Positions 43,674-52,700 of a stretch of DNA of 64,000 nucleotides are shown piece by piece. This DNA is from Acinetobacter johnsonii CIP 64.6 (GTDB lineage: Bacteria; Pseudomonadota; Gammaproteobacteria; Pseudomonadales; Moraxellaceae), in contig NZ_KB849235.1 of assembly GCF_000368045.1 (NCBI RefSeq), forward strand, positions 717,922-781,921, given 5' to 3'. Both the position numbers and the translations under genes were made by a program. How positions within the stretch are numbered: position 1 is the stretch's first letter; each line of letters begins with the position of its first letter. The notes under the pieces were generated by a model. The model did no database searches. It saw nothing but the letters and a program-made list of their open reading frames with translations, and was not told the DNA's origin.

Positions 43674-44204
43674 TTATTGCAATTTCGTCCATTCAATAAT
43701 GGCTTGTGCATGGTCACCAATTAAGGTCCACTCACCATCCATCACATTCAACTGAAGTTGCATGGTACGCTCACACAGGGCCTGAACTGCTTCAGTACTT
43801 GCAGTCGACAACTGCCAAATTTCAACATTGTTCAATGTCTTCAACTTACTGTTGCGCTTATACCATTCATCGACCGCTGTGCCATAAGTGACAATCGCCA
43901 CTTGCTTACAACGTGCACTGGCTTTTTTCACTTTATCTTCGTCTGGGCTGCCCACTTCAATCCATTTCACCAACTGACCCGTGAGGTCCTTTTCCCACAG
44001 CGCAGGCTCATTGGTTTCAAATAAGTCTTTGGTAAACTCTAAAGCTTCATCCGCAAAACGTGCAAACGCTAACAAACGCACCATCAAACGCTCAATGGTT
44101 TCTGAAGGATGCAATGCCAAAGTCAGTTGATAGTCCCCATATTGGTGGACATCCATATTGGCAATATTCAAATCTGCCTTATAAATTGTAGCTTTAAGCG
44201 CCAT
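43674..44204 (-). CDS. yaeQ: YaeQ family protein
   Basis: YaeQ proteins have a PD-(D/E)xK-like fold without a proven function; an old suggestion of a role with RfaH has not held up firmly. The 176-residue product starts MALKATIYKADLNIANMD and carries the typical ALHPSETIERLMVRLLAFARFADEALEFTKDLFETNEPALWEKDLTGQLVKWIEVGSPDEDKVKKAS and LNVMDGEWTLIGD. The start at 44202-44204 has GAGGA 8 bases upstream. It is followed by the FKBP gene. The COG0523 GTPase lies upstream in the same direction, 68 bases away. Confidence 0.92.
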   Translation of the reverse strand: MALKATIYKADLNIANMDVHQYGDYQLTLALHPSETIERLMVRLLAFARFADEALEFTKDLFETNEPALWEKDLTGQLVKWIEVGSPDEDKVKKASARCKQVAIVTYGTAVDEWYKRNSKLKTLNNVEIWQLSTASTEAVQALCERTMQLQLNVMDGEWTLIGDHAQAIIEWTKLQ

Positions 44205-44272
44205 ACATACCATCCTCAAATTTGCCGACTAGCATATAAGATTTCGGCTTTTTTTGCTTAAAACAATTTAAG

Positions 44273-45268
44273 TCATTGCTCAATGCGGCATGCAAAAAGT
44301 GCGCTTTCAAAATCCATCCAATCTCTTTCGTTTTGAACAATCAATTCAACTCGATTATCAATCCCTTCTTCGACATCTTGATAGTTAAATTGTTCAGGAT
44401 TGAAATTAAATGCCTTCCATCCCTGATTGGTATGGAAAATTCCTTTAATCCGTCGCCAATCTTGCTGTTCACAAAGTAAATCTAATAAATCGTAAAAGTC
44501 AAAAAACCAACGCTTCGGCATTTTCCAACCTGCAACACTATAACCTTGCGCTGTTTCTACATAGTGATACGGCAACTGTTTAATCTCGGGAAAATCTTGT
44601 TGAGTCGCTTTCAACTGTTGCTGAATGTTCAGTAAAGGCTGCTTGAGTCGTTTTGTTCCGATGTACTCAAAATCGATTTGCGTAAGCTCAATCTTGCCCT
44701 GCTCTGCCATCAACCACTGCTGAGCATAAGGCTGATATTCACTTTGCAGTTTTTCAAGAGCATCTTGATCTGTTTTTTGCATTTGAGCTTGATGCGAAAC
44801 CACCACAATCTGCGCCGCTTTTAATTGATCCTGATAGAGATTTTGTGCTGTCCAAGCATAATCATGTAAACGCGAACCATCCAGCACGGTGATCGGCGCA
44901 CGCACGTGCAGGGTCGAGTGCCAATGTGGCTCGGTCAGTTGCTCCAGTAACTGTGCTGGATGTCCCAAGCCTGTGGGTTCAATAAACAGCCGATCAGGCT
45001 TTTGTTCTGAGAGCAAACGAGACAGTGCTATTTGCATCGGTAGTTGGCTGCTACAACATAAACAACCACCTAGTAATTCTTTTACCGCATAGCCTTCCGT
45101 TTGTGGCATGAGCTGTTGATCTACGCCAATTTGCCCAAACTCATTCATCAGTACCGCCCAAACTTCATGTTCCGGTTTCTGACCTAACAAATGCATGAGC
45201 AAAGTAGTTTTACCCGCGCCAAGAAAGCCTGAAATAATATGCGTAGGAACCGCCTGCGGCATCGACAT
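44273..45268 (-). CDS. COG0523 family GTPase (CobW-like metal chaperone)
   Basis: This 331-residue G3E GTPase probably inserts or stores a metal, often zinc. The P-loop is GFLGAGKTTLL, the metal-binding GCLCC (CxCC) lies near residue 70, and an Asp-rich G3 (MNEFGQIGVD) and a VVVSHQAQMQ-like G4 region follow. The C-terminal CobW domain is intact. The ATG at 45268 was taken, but ATG 45262 is equally possible; no ribosome-binding site was clear. Which metal or client enzyme it serves is not evident; it may be zinc-responsive, but no Zur box was seen. Confidence 0.87.
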   Translation of the reverse strand: MSMPQAVPTHIISGFLGAGKTTLLMHLLGQKPEHEVWAVLMNEFGQIGVDQQLMPQTEGYAVKELLGGCLCCSSQLPMQIALSRLLSEQKPDRLFIEPTGLGHPAQLLEQLTEPHWHSTLHVRAPITVLDGSRLHDYAWTAQNLYQDQLKAAQIVVVSHQAQMQKTDQDALEKLQSEYQPYAQQWLMAEQGKIELTQIDFEYIGTKRLKQPLLNIQQQLKATQQDFPEIKQLPYHYVETAQGYSVAGWKMPKRWFFDFYDLLDLLCEQQDWRRIKGIFHTNQGWKAFNFNPEQFNYQDVEEGIDNRVELIVQNERDWMDFESALFACRIEQ

Positions 45269-45752
45269 CAGTTTCAAAATTTTATACCTAGCATGGAATA
45301 TGATAAAAACAACACAATAAAATAAGCCATCATCTTAATTTAAATCACCAATTTTCTCATCTCAAATCCATGGCATCGAACACTCAGCATTCAATTGGCT
45401 GACATTCCATTCATCGATACCCGTATTAGACAAACTTCCTTACATTTTACTCAGGACCAAAATTAAGCTTCCGCACTTAATTCGCATGCTTTGTACAGTT
45501 TATGTGAGTTTTCTACTATCTGCATTGATCATTAATTCTTCTTTTTATGTCAATCTATTCACAAAAAACTTCTACTTGTTACTTAAAGCTTACTATTTTT
45601 TCATCATCTGTAGTTTTAGGTAATGTGCACTTTTCACATTGTTGCTTCGATTGAACCGCAGATATTCAGGCGATAGCATGAAGCTCAGTTCAAATTGATG
45701 TGATGATCAGTCTGAACTATTTTTATCTATAAAATATAAGGATGCCAAAACC
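45269..45752. other. 484-base AT-rich spacer
   Basis: This sits between the COG0523 gene and the small secreted protein gene. It holds the widely spaced inverted pair AGTTCA ... TGAACT (about 45688-45718). I see no RNA gene or frame worth reporting. The right end has AAGGATGCC before the next start. Confidence 0.5.
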
Positions 45753-45956
45753 ATGAAACTTTCACACTTAATTATTGCAACATCTTTAACAGCTGCGAGC
45801 TTTGCAACTTTTGCTGCACCTCAACAAGCACCAGCTCAAGAAGACAAAGTTGTGGTCTCAACCCAAGAAACAGCTGAAACTACAGACTTAAGTGCAAATG
45901 CACCAGCTTCGGAAGCATCAGCAGAGCAACCGAATCAAGAAAAAGCCGCTAAATAA
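45753..45956 (+). CDS. Small secreted acidic protein, 67 residues
   Basis: The N-terminus is a clear Sec signal peptide (LSHLIIATSLTAASFATFA, cleavage before APQQ). The mature part, about 46 residues, is low-complexity and rich in Ala, Glu, Gln, Ser and Thr (QETAETTDLSANAPASEASAEQ) with no Cys and no metal motif. An AAGGAT ribosome-binding site is 10 bases before the ATG, and a strong terminator follows. Such disordered periplasmic peptides are common in Acinetobacter, but I know no function. It is monocistronic. Confidence 0.72.
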   Translation: MKLSHLIIATSLTAASFATFAAPQQAPAQEDKVVVSTQETAETTDLSANAPASEASAEQPNQEKAAK

Positions 45957-46023
45957 TTGAAATATTGAGAGATCCAGTGGCCTTACTCTCCTGCTGGATC
46001 GCAACAACTTTTTAGCGTCACTT

Positions 46024-46058
46024 GAAACCAAGATATATCCTATCTTGGTTTCTTTTTA
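46024..46058 (+). terminator. Terminator after the small secreted protein gene
   Basis: GAAACCAAGATA (46024-46035) pairs perfectly with TATCTTGGTTTC (46041-46052) around a 5-base loop, then a T-run. Confidence 0.93.
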
Positions 46059-46163
46059 TTTATGCGCATGGACTATAGCAGTTCAAGATCAACAGGTGCA
46101 GAAAGCCAAATTTGCATAGTTTTCCCATATAAGCTTCTATTCAAAACATAAACGTCAGACATT

Positions 46164-46196
46164 AAAAAAGATCCCCTGTGTAGGAGATCTTTTTTT
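46164..46196 (-). terminator. Terminator of the acyl-CoA thioesterase gene
   Basis: GATC-CCT and AGG-GATC pair with one mismatch, flanked by A- and T-runs. On the minus strand it ends the thioesterase transcript. Confidence 0.85.
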
Positions 46197-46201
46197 AAAA
46201 C

Positions 46202-46723
46202 TTAACTATGCGATGCTTTTTTATAAATACTGCACGAAGGATGATGGTTCTCTTGTAAGCGCGCGACCTTACGTTGTTCTGCCGCTTCAAAACGGCAACG
46301 CTTCCAGTCATTGTCCAAATTCAATGCAGGAATTTGTTTTGGCTTACCATTTTCATCTACCGCAACCATGGTGAAGTAACAGCTATTGGTATGGCGTACT
46401 GTACGCTTTTGAATATTTTGTGCTTCAACACGAATACCAATTTCCATTGAAGTACGACCGACATGGTTCACGCTTGCCAAGAAAGTCACTAACTCGCCCA
46501 CATGAATCGGCTCTTTAAAATTAACTTTATCAACCGATAAGGTCACCACATAACTTCCTGAAAAACGACTTGCACACGCATATGCCACTTGGTCTAACAG
46601 TTTCAAAATGGTGCCACCATGCACATTTCCTGAAAAATTCGCCATATCAGGTGTCATTAAGACCGACATAGTGAGTTCAGACTGGTCATCCGCAGCCGCA
46701 GCAATTTGATCTAATGGGGACAT
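46202..46723 (-). CDS. Acyl-CoA thioesterase, hotdog fold (YciA-like)
   Basis: This cytoplasmic enzyme hydrolyses acyl-CoA. The 173-residue hotdog protein has the motif VHGGTILKLLDQVAYACASRFSG, with the conserved Asp. FKEPIHVGELVTFLASVNHVGRTSMEIGIRVEAQN and SCYFTMVAVDENGKP are typical YciA/BACH-like signatures. The start at 46723 (MSPLDQIAAAADD) has AGAGA upstream. The frame remains open to 46762 but no ribosome-binding site supports it. It is monocistronic and ends at a terminator. Chain-length preference is unknown. Confidence 0.9.
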   Translation of the reverse strand: MSPLDQIAAAADDQSELTMSVLMTPDMANFSGNVHGGTILKLLDQVAYACASRFSGSYVVTLSVDKVNFKEPIHVGELVTFLASVNHVGRTSMEIGIRVEAQNIQKRTVRHTNSCYFTMVAVDENGKPKQIPALNLDNDWKRCRFEAAEQRKVARLQENHHPSCSIYKKASHS

Positions 46724-47026
46724 CGCGTTCTCTAATTGGTAAGATAATAGGATATGTGACATTTATTATATCGGTTTTGAACGCTAAATTTGGTAACAAA
46801 ACCATCATTATTATTTATAGTGATTTAAGTATCATTCAAAAAAATATATATAAAGAAGACTAAGCTTTTGAATCTATAGGCCTTCTTTAAATTTTAATTT
46901 ATTCAAAAACATTGTCGCTGTGATATTTTCGCAGCATATAAATGGCTTTGAGCCTGATTAATTGTAATTCGAGTTATAGAGATGTATAAAAGCCCATTCA
47001 GGCTTTTATGTCGAAATCACGCGTGA
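46724..47026. other. 303-base spacer with a terminator
   Basis: It contains the thioesterase promoter at the left and the terminator of the patatin gene at 46986-47009 at the right. No coding frame was seen. Confidence 0.5.
46986..47009 (-). terminator. Terminator of the patatin-like gene
   Basis: ATAAAAGCC (46986-46994) pairs with GGCTTTTAT (47001-47009) around a 6-base loop. It stands 18 bases after the stop on the minus strand. Confidence 0.85.
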
Positions 47027-48025
47027 TCAATGCGTTCTTACTTGAATACTTTGAATATTCAATTTTTGCTTATAATTTTTCTGCGCAAAAACTTTTTGAA
47101 TCTGTCCTAACTGCGCAACGGTTGCATCGACCCCAGCTTGCATAGTCAACTCACGTCCACTCACATCAAAAATATGTACTTTCTCGCGCAAGTCTGGCTG
47201 AATCACAATATCAGCATTTTTCAGCTCAATTTGTGCAAGGTTCTTTTGCATGATATTGATATTTTGGTTGAACAGTCCCCAGACATTTGAGGTTTCGGTA
47301 TACATCGGCTGCGCCAGAATATCGACCGCGATAATAATATCTGCCCCTAACTTACGTGCGACATCAACAGGTACTGGGCTGACTAAACCACCATCTACAT
47401 ATTCATCAGTACCAATCTTGGTTGGAATGAACATACTCGGGATCGATACCGATGCCCGAACCGCTTGCCCAGTATTGCCATAGTTAAAGACAACTTTTTT
47501 ACCTTCTTTTAATTGCGTCGCCACTACATACATCGGGATAGGTAAGCTTTGAAGTGGCATATCGCTCACTTGTTCATTGACATAGTCTTCAACTTTTTGA
47601 CCATCAAAGAAACCTTTCATGTCCAAACGAATATCGCGCACATCACTGGCTTTCATATTCAGCGCAATATCACGAATTTGATTGGCATTTTTACCGCTTG
47701 CATACAGCGATCCGACGATACTGCCAGCACTGGTTCCCACGATAAAGTCGGGACGAATCCCAGACTGCTCTAAAACTTGAATTGCGCCAATATGTGCATA
47801 ACCACGTGCACCACCACTCCCCAACACCAAGGCAATAATTGGACGGTTCTGTTCTTTTTTGAGCTGTTTAAAATTGATCTGGTCGAGTCGCTCTTGAGCT
47901 TCACCTAACTCAGTTTCGGCTAAAAACGCCTGATTTGGCGTTTCTTGAGCAACTTTAGGCATGCTTTGACAGCCGACTAAAGCGAGCAATGTAAACGACA
48001 TAAGGCTAAGTTTAATGTTTAACAT
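47027..48025 (-). CDS. Patatin-like phospholipase lipoprotein
   Basis: This 332-residue lipoprotein (lipobox LALVGC, Cys at 19) carries a bacterial patatin domain of the RssA/YchK type. The oxyanion loop is GSGGARGYAHIGAI, the nucleophile is in GTSAGSIVGSLY and the second dyad residue is in DEYVDGGLVSPVP. Active phospholipase or esterase in the periplasm, attached to a membrane, is expected. It is divergent from the chromate transporter, with its own terminator downstream. The last 50 residues are charged and may face the periplasm. The substrate is unknown. Confidence 0.9.
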   Translation of the reverse strand: MLNIKLSLMSFTLLALVGCQSMPKVAQETPNQAFLAETELGEAQERLDQINFKQLKKEQNRPIIALVLGSGGARGYAHIGAIQVLEQSGIRPDFIVGTSAGSIVGSLYASGKNANQIRDIALNMKASDVRDIRLDMKGFFDGQKVEDYVNEQVSDMPLQSLPIPMYVVATQLKEGKKVVFNYGNTGQAVRASVSIPSMFIPTKIGTDEYVDGGLVSPVPVDVARKLGADIIIAVDILAQPMYTETSNVWGLFNQNINIMQKNLAQIELKNADIVIQPDLREKVHIFDVSGRELTMQAGVDATVAQLGQIQKVFAQKNYKQKLNIQSIQVRTH

Positions 48026-48163
48026 GATTCACCGAGGTTGAGATAGAGCGAAGTTTTCCAGCAGCATAGTGTATGAAAATCAGCAGTCCAAGTACTGTTG
48101 TTTTTCGTAAAAGCGTCATATTCCCCCATTATAATCTGTTTCAATTTGTCAGCATAATTCAAC

Positions 48164-49351
48164 ATGAGCACTCAGCATATCACTCAAATTTTTCTGCACT
48201 TTTTAAAATTGGGCTGCTTGTCTTTTGGTGGGCCTGCTGCTCATTTGGTGTTTTTTCACCGACATTTTGTACAACAACTTCGGTGGTTGAGTGATGCTGA
48301 ATACGCCCAACTGGTTGCTCTCGCACAATTGCTCCCTGGGCCGACCAGCAGCCAAGTGGGTATTGCCATTGGTTATCAGCTCCAAGGCTACCGCGGCGCG
48401 TGTATGGCGTGGCTCGGCTTTACTTTACCGTCTATGCTTCTCATGGCATGTCTTGCGGTACTGGGTCAACAGTACTTCAATCAACTCAGTGCGATGACAC
48501 TACATAGCATTCAGTTGATCGTTTTTGCTGTGGTGGTCTGGGCCTTTTGGCAAATGTTGACAAGTTTCTGCCAAAGCGTTTGGCAATATGTTCTGATGCT
48601 ACTTAGCACCTTGTTTCTTTACTTTTCACCATGGTCATTCAGCCAAGTTATCGTCATCTTAGTTGCTGCTCTCGTCGGTATTTATTTTGCAGCAGATTCG
48701 ACATCAAAGCTTCAAGACAGCAGCTTAAAATCAAAAGTCCAAGCAAAGCAGGCTTATCTTTGGCTGATTGCCTTTGTTTTGCCTTTTGTGGTTTTTATGG
48801 TGTGGCATTCATCTTCTTCACTGTTCTCACAGAGCCTGTTTAGTTTTTACCAAGCAGCATCTTTGGTTTTTGGTGGCGGGCATATTATTTTGCCACTTTT
48901 ACATCAGGACTTCGTCGTCAGCCATATTTTATCTGCCGAACAATTTGACTTAGGTTATGCGCTGGCTCAACTCATGCCCGGCCCCTTATTTAGTTTCGCC
49001 AGTTACTTAGGTGCTTTATTGCCTTTAACGCCCTTTGTTTGGCTGAATGTGGTTCTAGCCACTTTAGCAATCTTTCTGCCCTCATTCTTTTTAATCTTTG
49101 CAACCTTGCCTTATTGGTCTTGGCTTATGCAGCAAGCTGCGATACGAAAAGCCGTGATTGGGATTAATGCGGCAGTGGTAAGTTTACTGCTGTGTTTAGT
49201 GATACAAATGGGACAAAGTTATTTCAAGCATTGGACTGACTTAGGTTTTGTGATCGCGGTGATTTTACTGCTTCGAACCAAACTCCCGATTTGGCTAAGC
49301 CTGATTTTAAGTTTTGCACTCTATCAGCTGTTCTTTTACTTTAGCGGTTAA
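48164..49351 (+). CDS. chrA: Chromate transporter, long-chain ChrA
   Basis: ChrA exports chromate from the cytoplasm. The 395-residue membrane protein has the two-domain (CHR-CHR) layout. The N domain contains LKLGCLSFGGPAAHL and QLLPGPTSSQVGIAIGYQLQGYRGA; the C domain contains QAASLVFGGGHIILPLLHQD and LAQLMPGPLFSFASYLG. The FGGP and LPGP/MPGP motifs are the family core. No ChrB regulator is adjacent, so chromate induction is uncertain. A terminator follows. Confidence 0.92.
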   Translation: MSTQHITQIFLHFLKLGCLSFGGPAAHLVFFHRHFVQQLRWLSDAEYAQLVALAQLLPGPTSSQVGIAIGYQLQGYRGACMAWLGFTLPSMLLMACLAVLGQQYFNQLSAMTLHSIQLIVFAVVVWAFWQMLTSFCQSVWQYVLMLLSTLFLYFSPWSFSQVIVILVAALVGIYFAADSTSKLQDSSLKSKVQAKQAYLWLIAFVLPFVVFMVWHSSSSLFSQSLFSFYQAASLVFGGGHIILPLLHQDFVVSHILSAEQFDLGYALAQLMPGPLFSFASYLGALLPLTPFVWLNVVLATLAIFLPSFFLIFATLPYWSWLMQQAAIRKAVIGINAAVVSLLLCLVIQMGQSYFKHWTDLGFVIAVILLLRTKLPIWLSLILSFALYQLFFYFSG

Positions 49352-49352
49352 A

Positions 49353-49398
49353 TAGCCATAAAAAAGCCCCTATCAATGTAGAGGCTTTTTTATGGCTA
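49353..49398. terminator. Bidirectional terminator between chrA and the AGCS gene
   Basis: A 16-base perfect arm pair (TAGCCATAAAAAAGCC at 49353-49368, GGCTTTTTTATGGCTA at 49383-49398) with CTA/TAG inside makes a very stable hairpin. It serves both converging genes. Confidence 0.95.
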
Positions 49399-49403
49399 AA
49401 AGA

Positions 49404-50879
49404 TTACCAAATGTCTGATTTCACTTTGTCTTTAAATTTAGGATGGTTATCCAATTTAAACACAGGCTCTTTCACACCTTGTTTCAGCTGTGCCAAATAG
49501 TCTTTTAACAGCATCAATAAGAATGGTGTTAACAGCAAAATAGCAAACAAGTTAATAGTGGCCATGATACCCATGAACAAATCTGCAGTGTTCCAAATGA
49601 GAGGCACACTCATCACTGAGCCGAGATATACCATAATCAAAACAAAGATACGGAAGACGAACATCACCTTGGCATTGTTATTGATAAATTGCACATTACC
49701 TTCTGCATAGGCATAGTTACCAATGACCGATGAAAAGGCAAACATGAACAAAATCGTTGCAAGGAAGTCATCACCCCAAGAACCAATTTGGCTCTCTAAA
49801 GCCATTTGGGTGAGCGCTACGCCTTCAAAGCCCGCATCATGATAAAGTCCTGATGCCAAAATAATAATCGCTGTACATGAACACACCACAAAGGTATCCA
49901 CAAATACACCGAGCATTTGTACCAAACCTTGGTTTACAGGGTGCTTCACATCCGATGCAGCTGCCGCATTCGGTGCTGAACCCATACCTGCTTCATTAGA
50001 GAATAAACCACGTTTAATCCCCATCATCATTGCCATAGAAACCATCGCACCGAAGAAACCACCAGCAGCAGCTTCAAACTCAAAAGCTTTAGAGAAAATG
50101 AGCTGGAAGATATCAGGTAAAATAGCGTAATTAATTACGGCGATATATAAAGCAACAGCCAAATACAACAAGGCCATCAATGGCACAAAACTTTCTGCCA
50201 CTTTGGCAATACGTTTGATCCCACCAAAGATAATCATTGCGGTCAGTAAGACTAGACCTAGTCCAACCCAAGACACCACAATATGAATGCCACCGAGTTC
50301 AAATACTAGATTGGCTTTATCCCATCCCCATGCATGTGCTGTCGCACCTGTAATCGCATTGGCTTGTACTGCGTTAAACACAAAACCATAGGTTGAAATA
50401 AGCGCAACTGCAAAGACTATACCCAACCATTTTTGTTTCAGGCCTTGGGTAATATAGTAGGCAGGTCCACCACGGAACTGTTTATTTTCTTGGTCGCGCA
50501 CCTTGAACAACTGTGCAAGAGATGACTCAACAAAAGCCGAACTCATGCCTAAAAATGCAGTGACCCACATCCAAAATACTGCTCCCGGTCCACCAATCGC
50601 AATTGCGATCGCAACACCCGCAACATTACCTACACCTACACGACTAGCAAGCCCAGTGACAAAAGCCTGAAAAGGTGTAATGCCATGATCATCATCACAT
50701 TCCTTACGGCTTGATTTCATGACCTTGATGCTATGCAAAAATAAGCGAACCTGTACTGCACCCGTAATTAGGGTGTAAAACAAACCGACCGCAACAAGGA
50801 AAATCACCAAAAAGTCCCACAGAGGTCCATTCAGCGTATTCACCCACCCGAGTAATGTTTCATTTAATTGATCATTCAT
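49404..50879 (-). CDS. Sodium:alanine/glycine symporter, AGCS family
   Basis: This 491-residue inner-membrane symporter imports alanine or glycine with sodium. Family signatures are GLASRVGVGNVAGVAIAIAIGGPGAVFWMWVTAFLGMSSAFVESSLAQLFK, RGGPAYYITQGL, GIKRGLFSNEAGMGSAPNAAAAS and TFVVCSCTAIIIL. About eleven helices are expected. It is alone between a bidirectional terminator and GltS. Specificity for Ala versus Gly cannot be told. Confidence 0.93.
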   Translation of the reverse strand: MNDQLNETLLGWVNTLNGPLWDFLVIFLVAVGLFYTLITGAVQVRLFLHSIKVMKSSRKECDDDHGITPFQAFVTGLASRVGVGNVAGVAIAIAIGGPGAVFWMWVTAFLGMSSAFVESSLAQLFKVRDQENKQFRGGPAYYITQGLKQKWLGIVFAVALISTYGFVFNAVQANAITGATAHAWGWDKANLVFELGGIHIVVSWVGLGLVLLTAMIIFGGIKRIAKVAESFVPLMALLYLAVALYIAVINYAILPDIFQLIFSKAFEFEAAAGGFFGAMVSMAMMMGIKRGLFSNEAGMGSAPNAAAASDVKHPVNQGLVQMLGVFVDTFVVCSCTAIIILASGLYHDAGFEGVALTQMALESQIGSWGDDFLATILFMFAFSSVIGNYAYAEGNVQFINNNAKVMFVFRIFVLIMVYLGSVMSVPLIWNTADLFMGIMATINLFAILLLTPFLLMLLKDYLAQLKQGVKEPVFKLDNHPKFKDKVKSDIW

Positions 50880-50953
50880 CTCGATGCCCTAATTATTGTG
50901 AGAGACCTGAAAGCAAAAAAGCCCTAGTTTCCTAGAGCAAATTGCATTTTCAA

Positions 50954-52195
50954 TTAGTTAAAATATTGCAAAATAGACTGAATGACAGCCACGTTAATCA
51001 AGTCTACAAAGAATGCGCCGCATAAAGGCACAATCAAGAATGCCTTGTGCGAAGGACCATACATGTTGGTAATCGCCTGCATGTTTGCAACCGCAGTCGG
51101 TGTTGCACCCATACCAAATCCACAGTGACCCGCAGATAACACCGCAGCATCGTAGTTTTTACCCATCACACGGAATGTCACAAATGCAGCATACAAGCCC
51201 ATCGTAATCATTTGTGCACCTAAAATCACCACAAGCGGACCAGCAAGGTCAGCCAATTGCCATAATTTCAATGAAAGCAAAGCCATCGCAAGGTACAACG
51301 ACAGTGATGCATTACCAAATACATCAATCGCACGGTCAAAGATTTGAACTTTGAAAATACCTTCCAACACATTACGTAAAATCACACCACCTGCAAGCGC
51401 CCAAACAAAAGTCGGTAACTCAAGCATTGTGCCTTTCATATGACCGGTCATAAAGTCAGCAAAAGCCAAACAGCCTGCAAACAAACCTAATGTCGTAATC
51501 GCATTATCCGCAGTGATTAAACGCACACGATGTGGATATTCAAACGGTACATATTCTGTTGAATTAATATCAGTCAGTGGCGTGTTATCACTCTTTTCAA
51601 TTTGTTCATTGGTACGTGGCGTTGCCAATTGATAGCGGTTAATAAGTAACTTCGCTAAAGGACCACCAATCAAACCACCAATAATCAAACCAAATGTCGC
51701 ACTCGCCATACCGAGTGCAAGTGCACCTTGAATGCCATGCTTAACTTCTAAAATTTCACCCCAAGCACCCGCAGTACCATGACCACCAGTTAAGGTAATT
51801 GAACCTGCAATCAAACCAATAAGTGGGTCAATACCCAATAAAGTTGCAAGGCTAATGCCGACAAAGTTTTGCACCACAATAAATGAAGCGACAGCCATCA
51901 AGAAAATAATCAGACCGATCCCACCCTCACGCAATTTGGCAAAGTTTGCACTTAAGCCAATTGAGGCGAAGAAAATCAGCATAAAACTTGTTTGCAATTC
52001 GCTACTGGTCGTGATGCTATAGCCCCAAAGACTATGCACAACCAAGGAGATAATCGCTGCAACTAAACCGCCTGCGACAGGCTCAGGAATGTTGTAGCGT
52101 TTCAAGAAACCAATTTTATTTACCAAGAAGCGGCCAAGTAACAAAACAATGACAGCAGCAATCAAGGTATAAAAAGCGTTAAAAGTAAATTCCAT
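50954..52195 (-). CDS. gltS: Sodium/glutamate symporter GltS
   Basis: GltS imports glutamate with sodium across the inner membrane. The 413-residue protein carries the repeat signatures ITLTGGHGTAGAWGEIL (first half) and SAGHCGFGMGATPTAVANMQA (second half), each part of the two inverted-topology halves. IPEPVAGGLVAAIISLVVHSLWG is also typical. It is followed, in the same direction, by the AGCS gene 74 bases away, so an amino-acid uptake pair is plausible. The 505-base spacer upstream holds a peculiar nested hairpin. Confidence 0.95.
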   Translation of the reverse strand: MEFTFNAFYTLIAAVIVLLLGRFLVNKIGFLKRYNIPEPVAGGLVAAIISLVVHSLWGYSITTSSELQTSFMLIFFASIGLSANFAKLREGGIGLIIFLMAVASFIVVQNFVGISLATLLGIDPLIGLIAGSITLTGGHGTAGAWGEILEVKHGIQGALALGMASATFGLIIGGLIGGPLAKLLINRYQLATPRTNEQIEKSDNTPLTDINSTEYVPFEYPHRVRLITADNAITTLGLFAGCLAFADFMTGHMKGTMLELPTFVWALAGGVILRNVLEGIFKVQIFDRAIDVFGNASLSLYLAMALLSLKLWQLADLAGPLVVILGAQMITMGLYAAFVTFRVMGKNYDAAVLSAGHCGFGMGATPTAVANMQAITNMYGPSHKAFLIVPLCGAFFVDLINVAVIQSILQYFN

Positions 52196-52700
52196 GACAA
52201 TTGTCCATAAAGCGGATGCTTAGATTTTGTTATCTGGCTAATAAGCCACCGAATCCATTGATACTTCAAGAGATATTTCGTAAATCTGAGACAAACTCAG
52301 TCTTGCGTATGGAAATTCAGGCAATGGGTAAATTGGTAACAAACTAAGCGATCTGATGCATAACATGTTCAGTTCTACACGATGAGTAAACTGAAATAAC
52401 GTAATGCCCAATAATGTTTGGACACAGATACGGTTTTTTGAAAAAAATCACAAAACCGCCCCATATTGCTTTAAAAACAAGCAATAAATGCACAATATGG
52501 GCGAAAGACGGACATTATGCAGATTTTTTATAGATAATCTTTATTTTTTTACAATAATTTCCAACTATTTCACTTATTCTTTTCTGACTTAATACTTAAG
52601 TCTATATTCAAAATGTATTTAGTCTGTATAAATTTCCCGACTCAAACAAAACAGGAGCCTAAAGCTCCTGTTTTAAAACGACAACTATTTCATTACATGA
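52196..52700. other. 505-base spacer upstream of gltS with nested hairpins
   Basis: This region holds the gltS promoter and, at the right end, the porin terminator. CCCATATTG (52460-52468) pairs with CAATATGGG (52493-52501), and TTGCTT (52466-52471) pairs with AAGCAA (52479-52484). The two stems overlap by three bases. No coding frame seen. Confidence 0.55.
52648..52674 (-). terminator. Terminator of the DcaP-like porin gene
   Basis: AAAACAGGAGC pairs perfectly with GCTCCTGTTTT around a 5-base loop, 26 bases after the porin stop. Confidence 0.93.
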
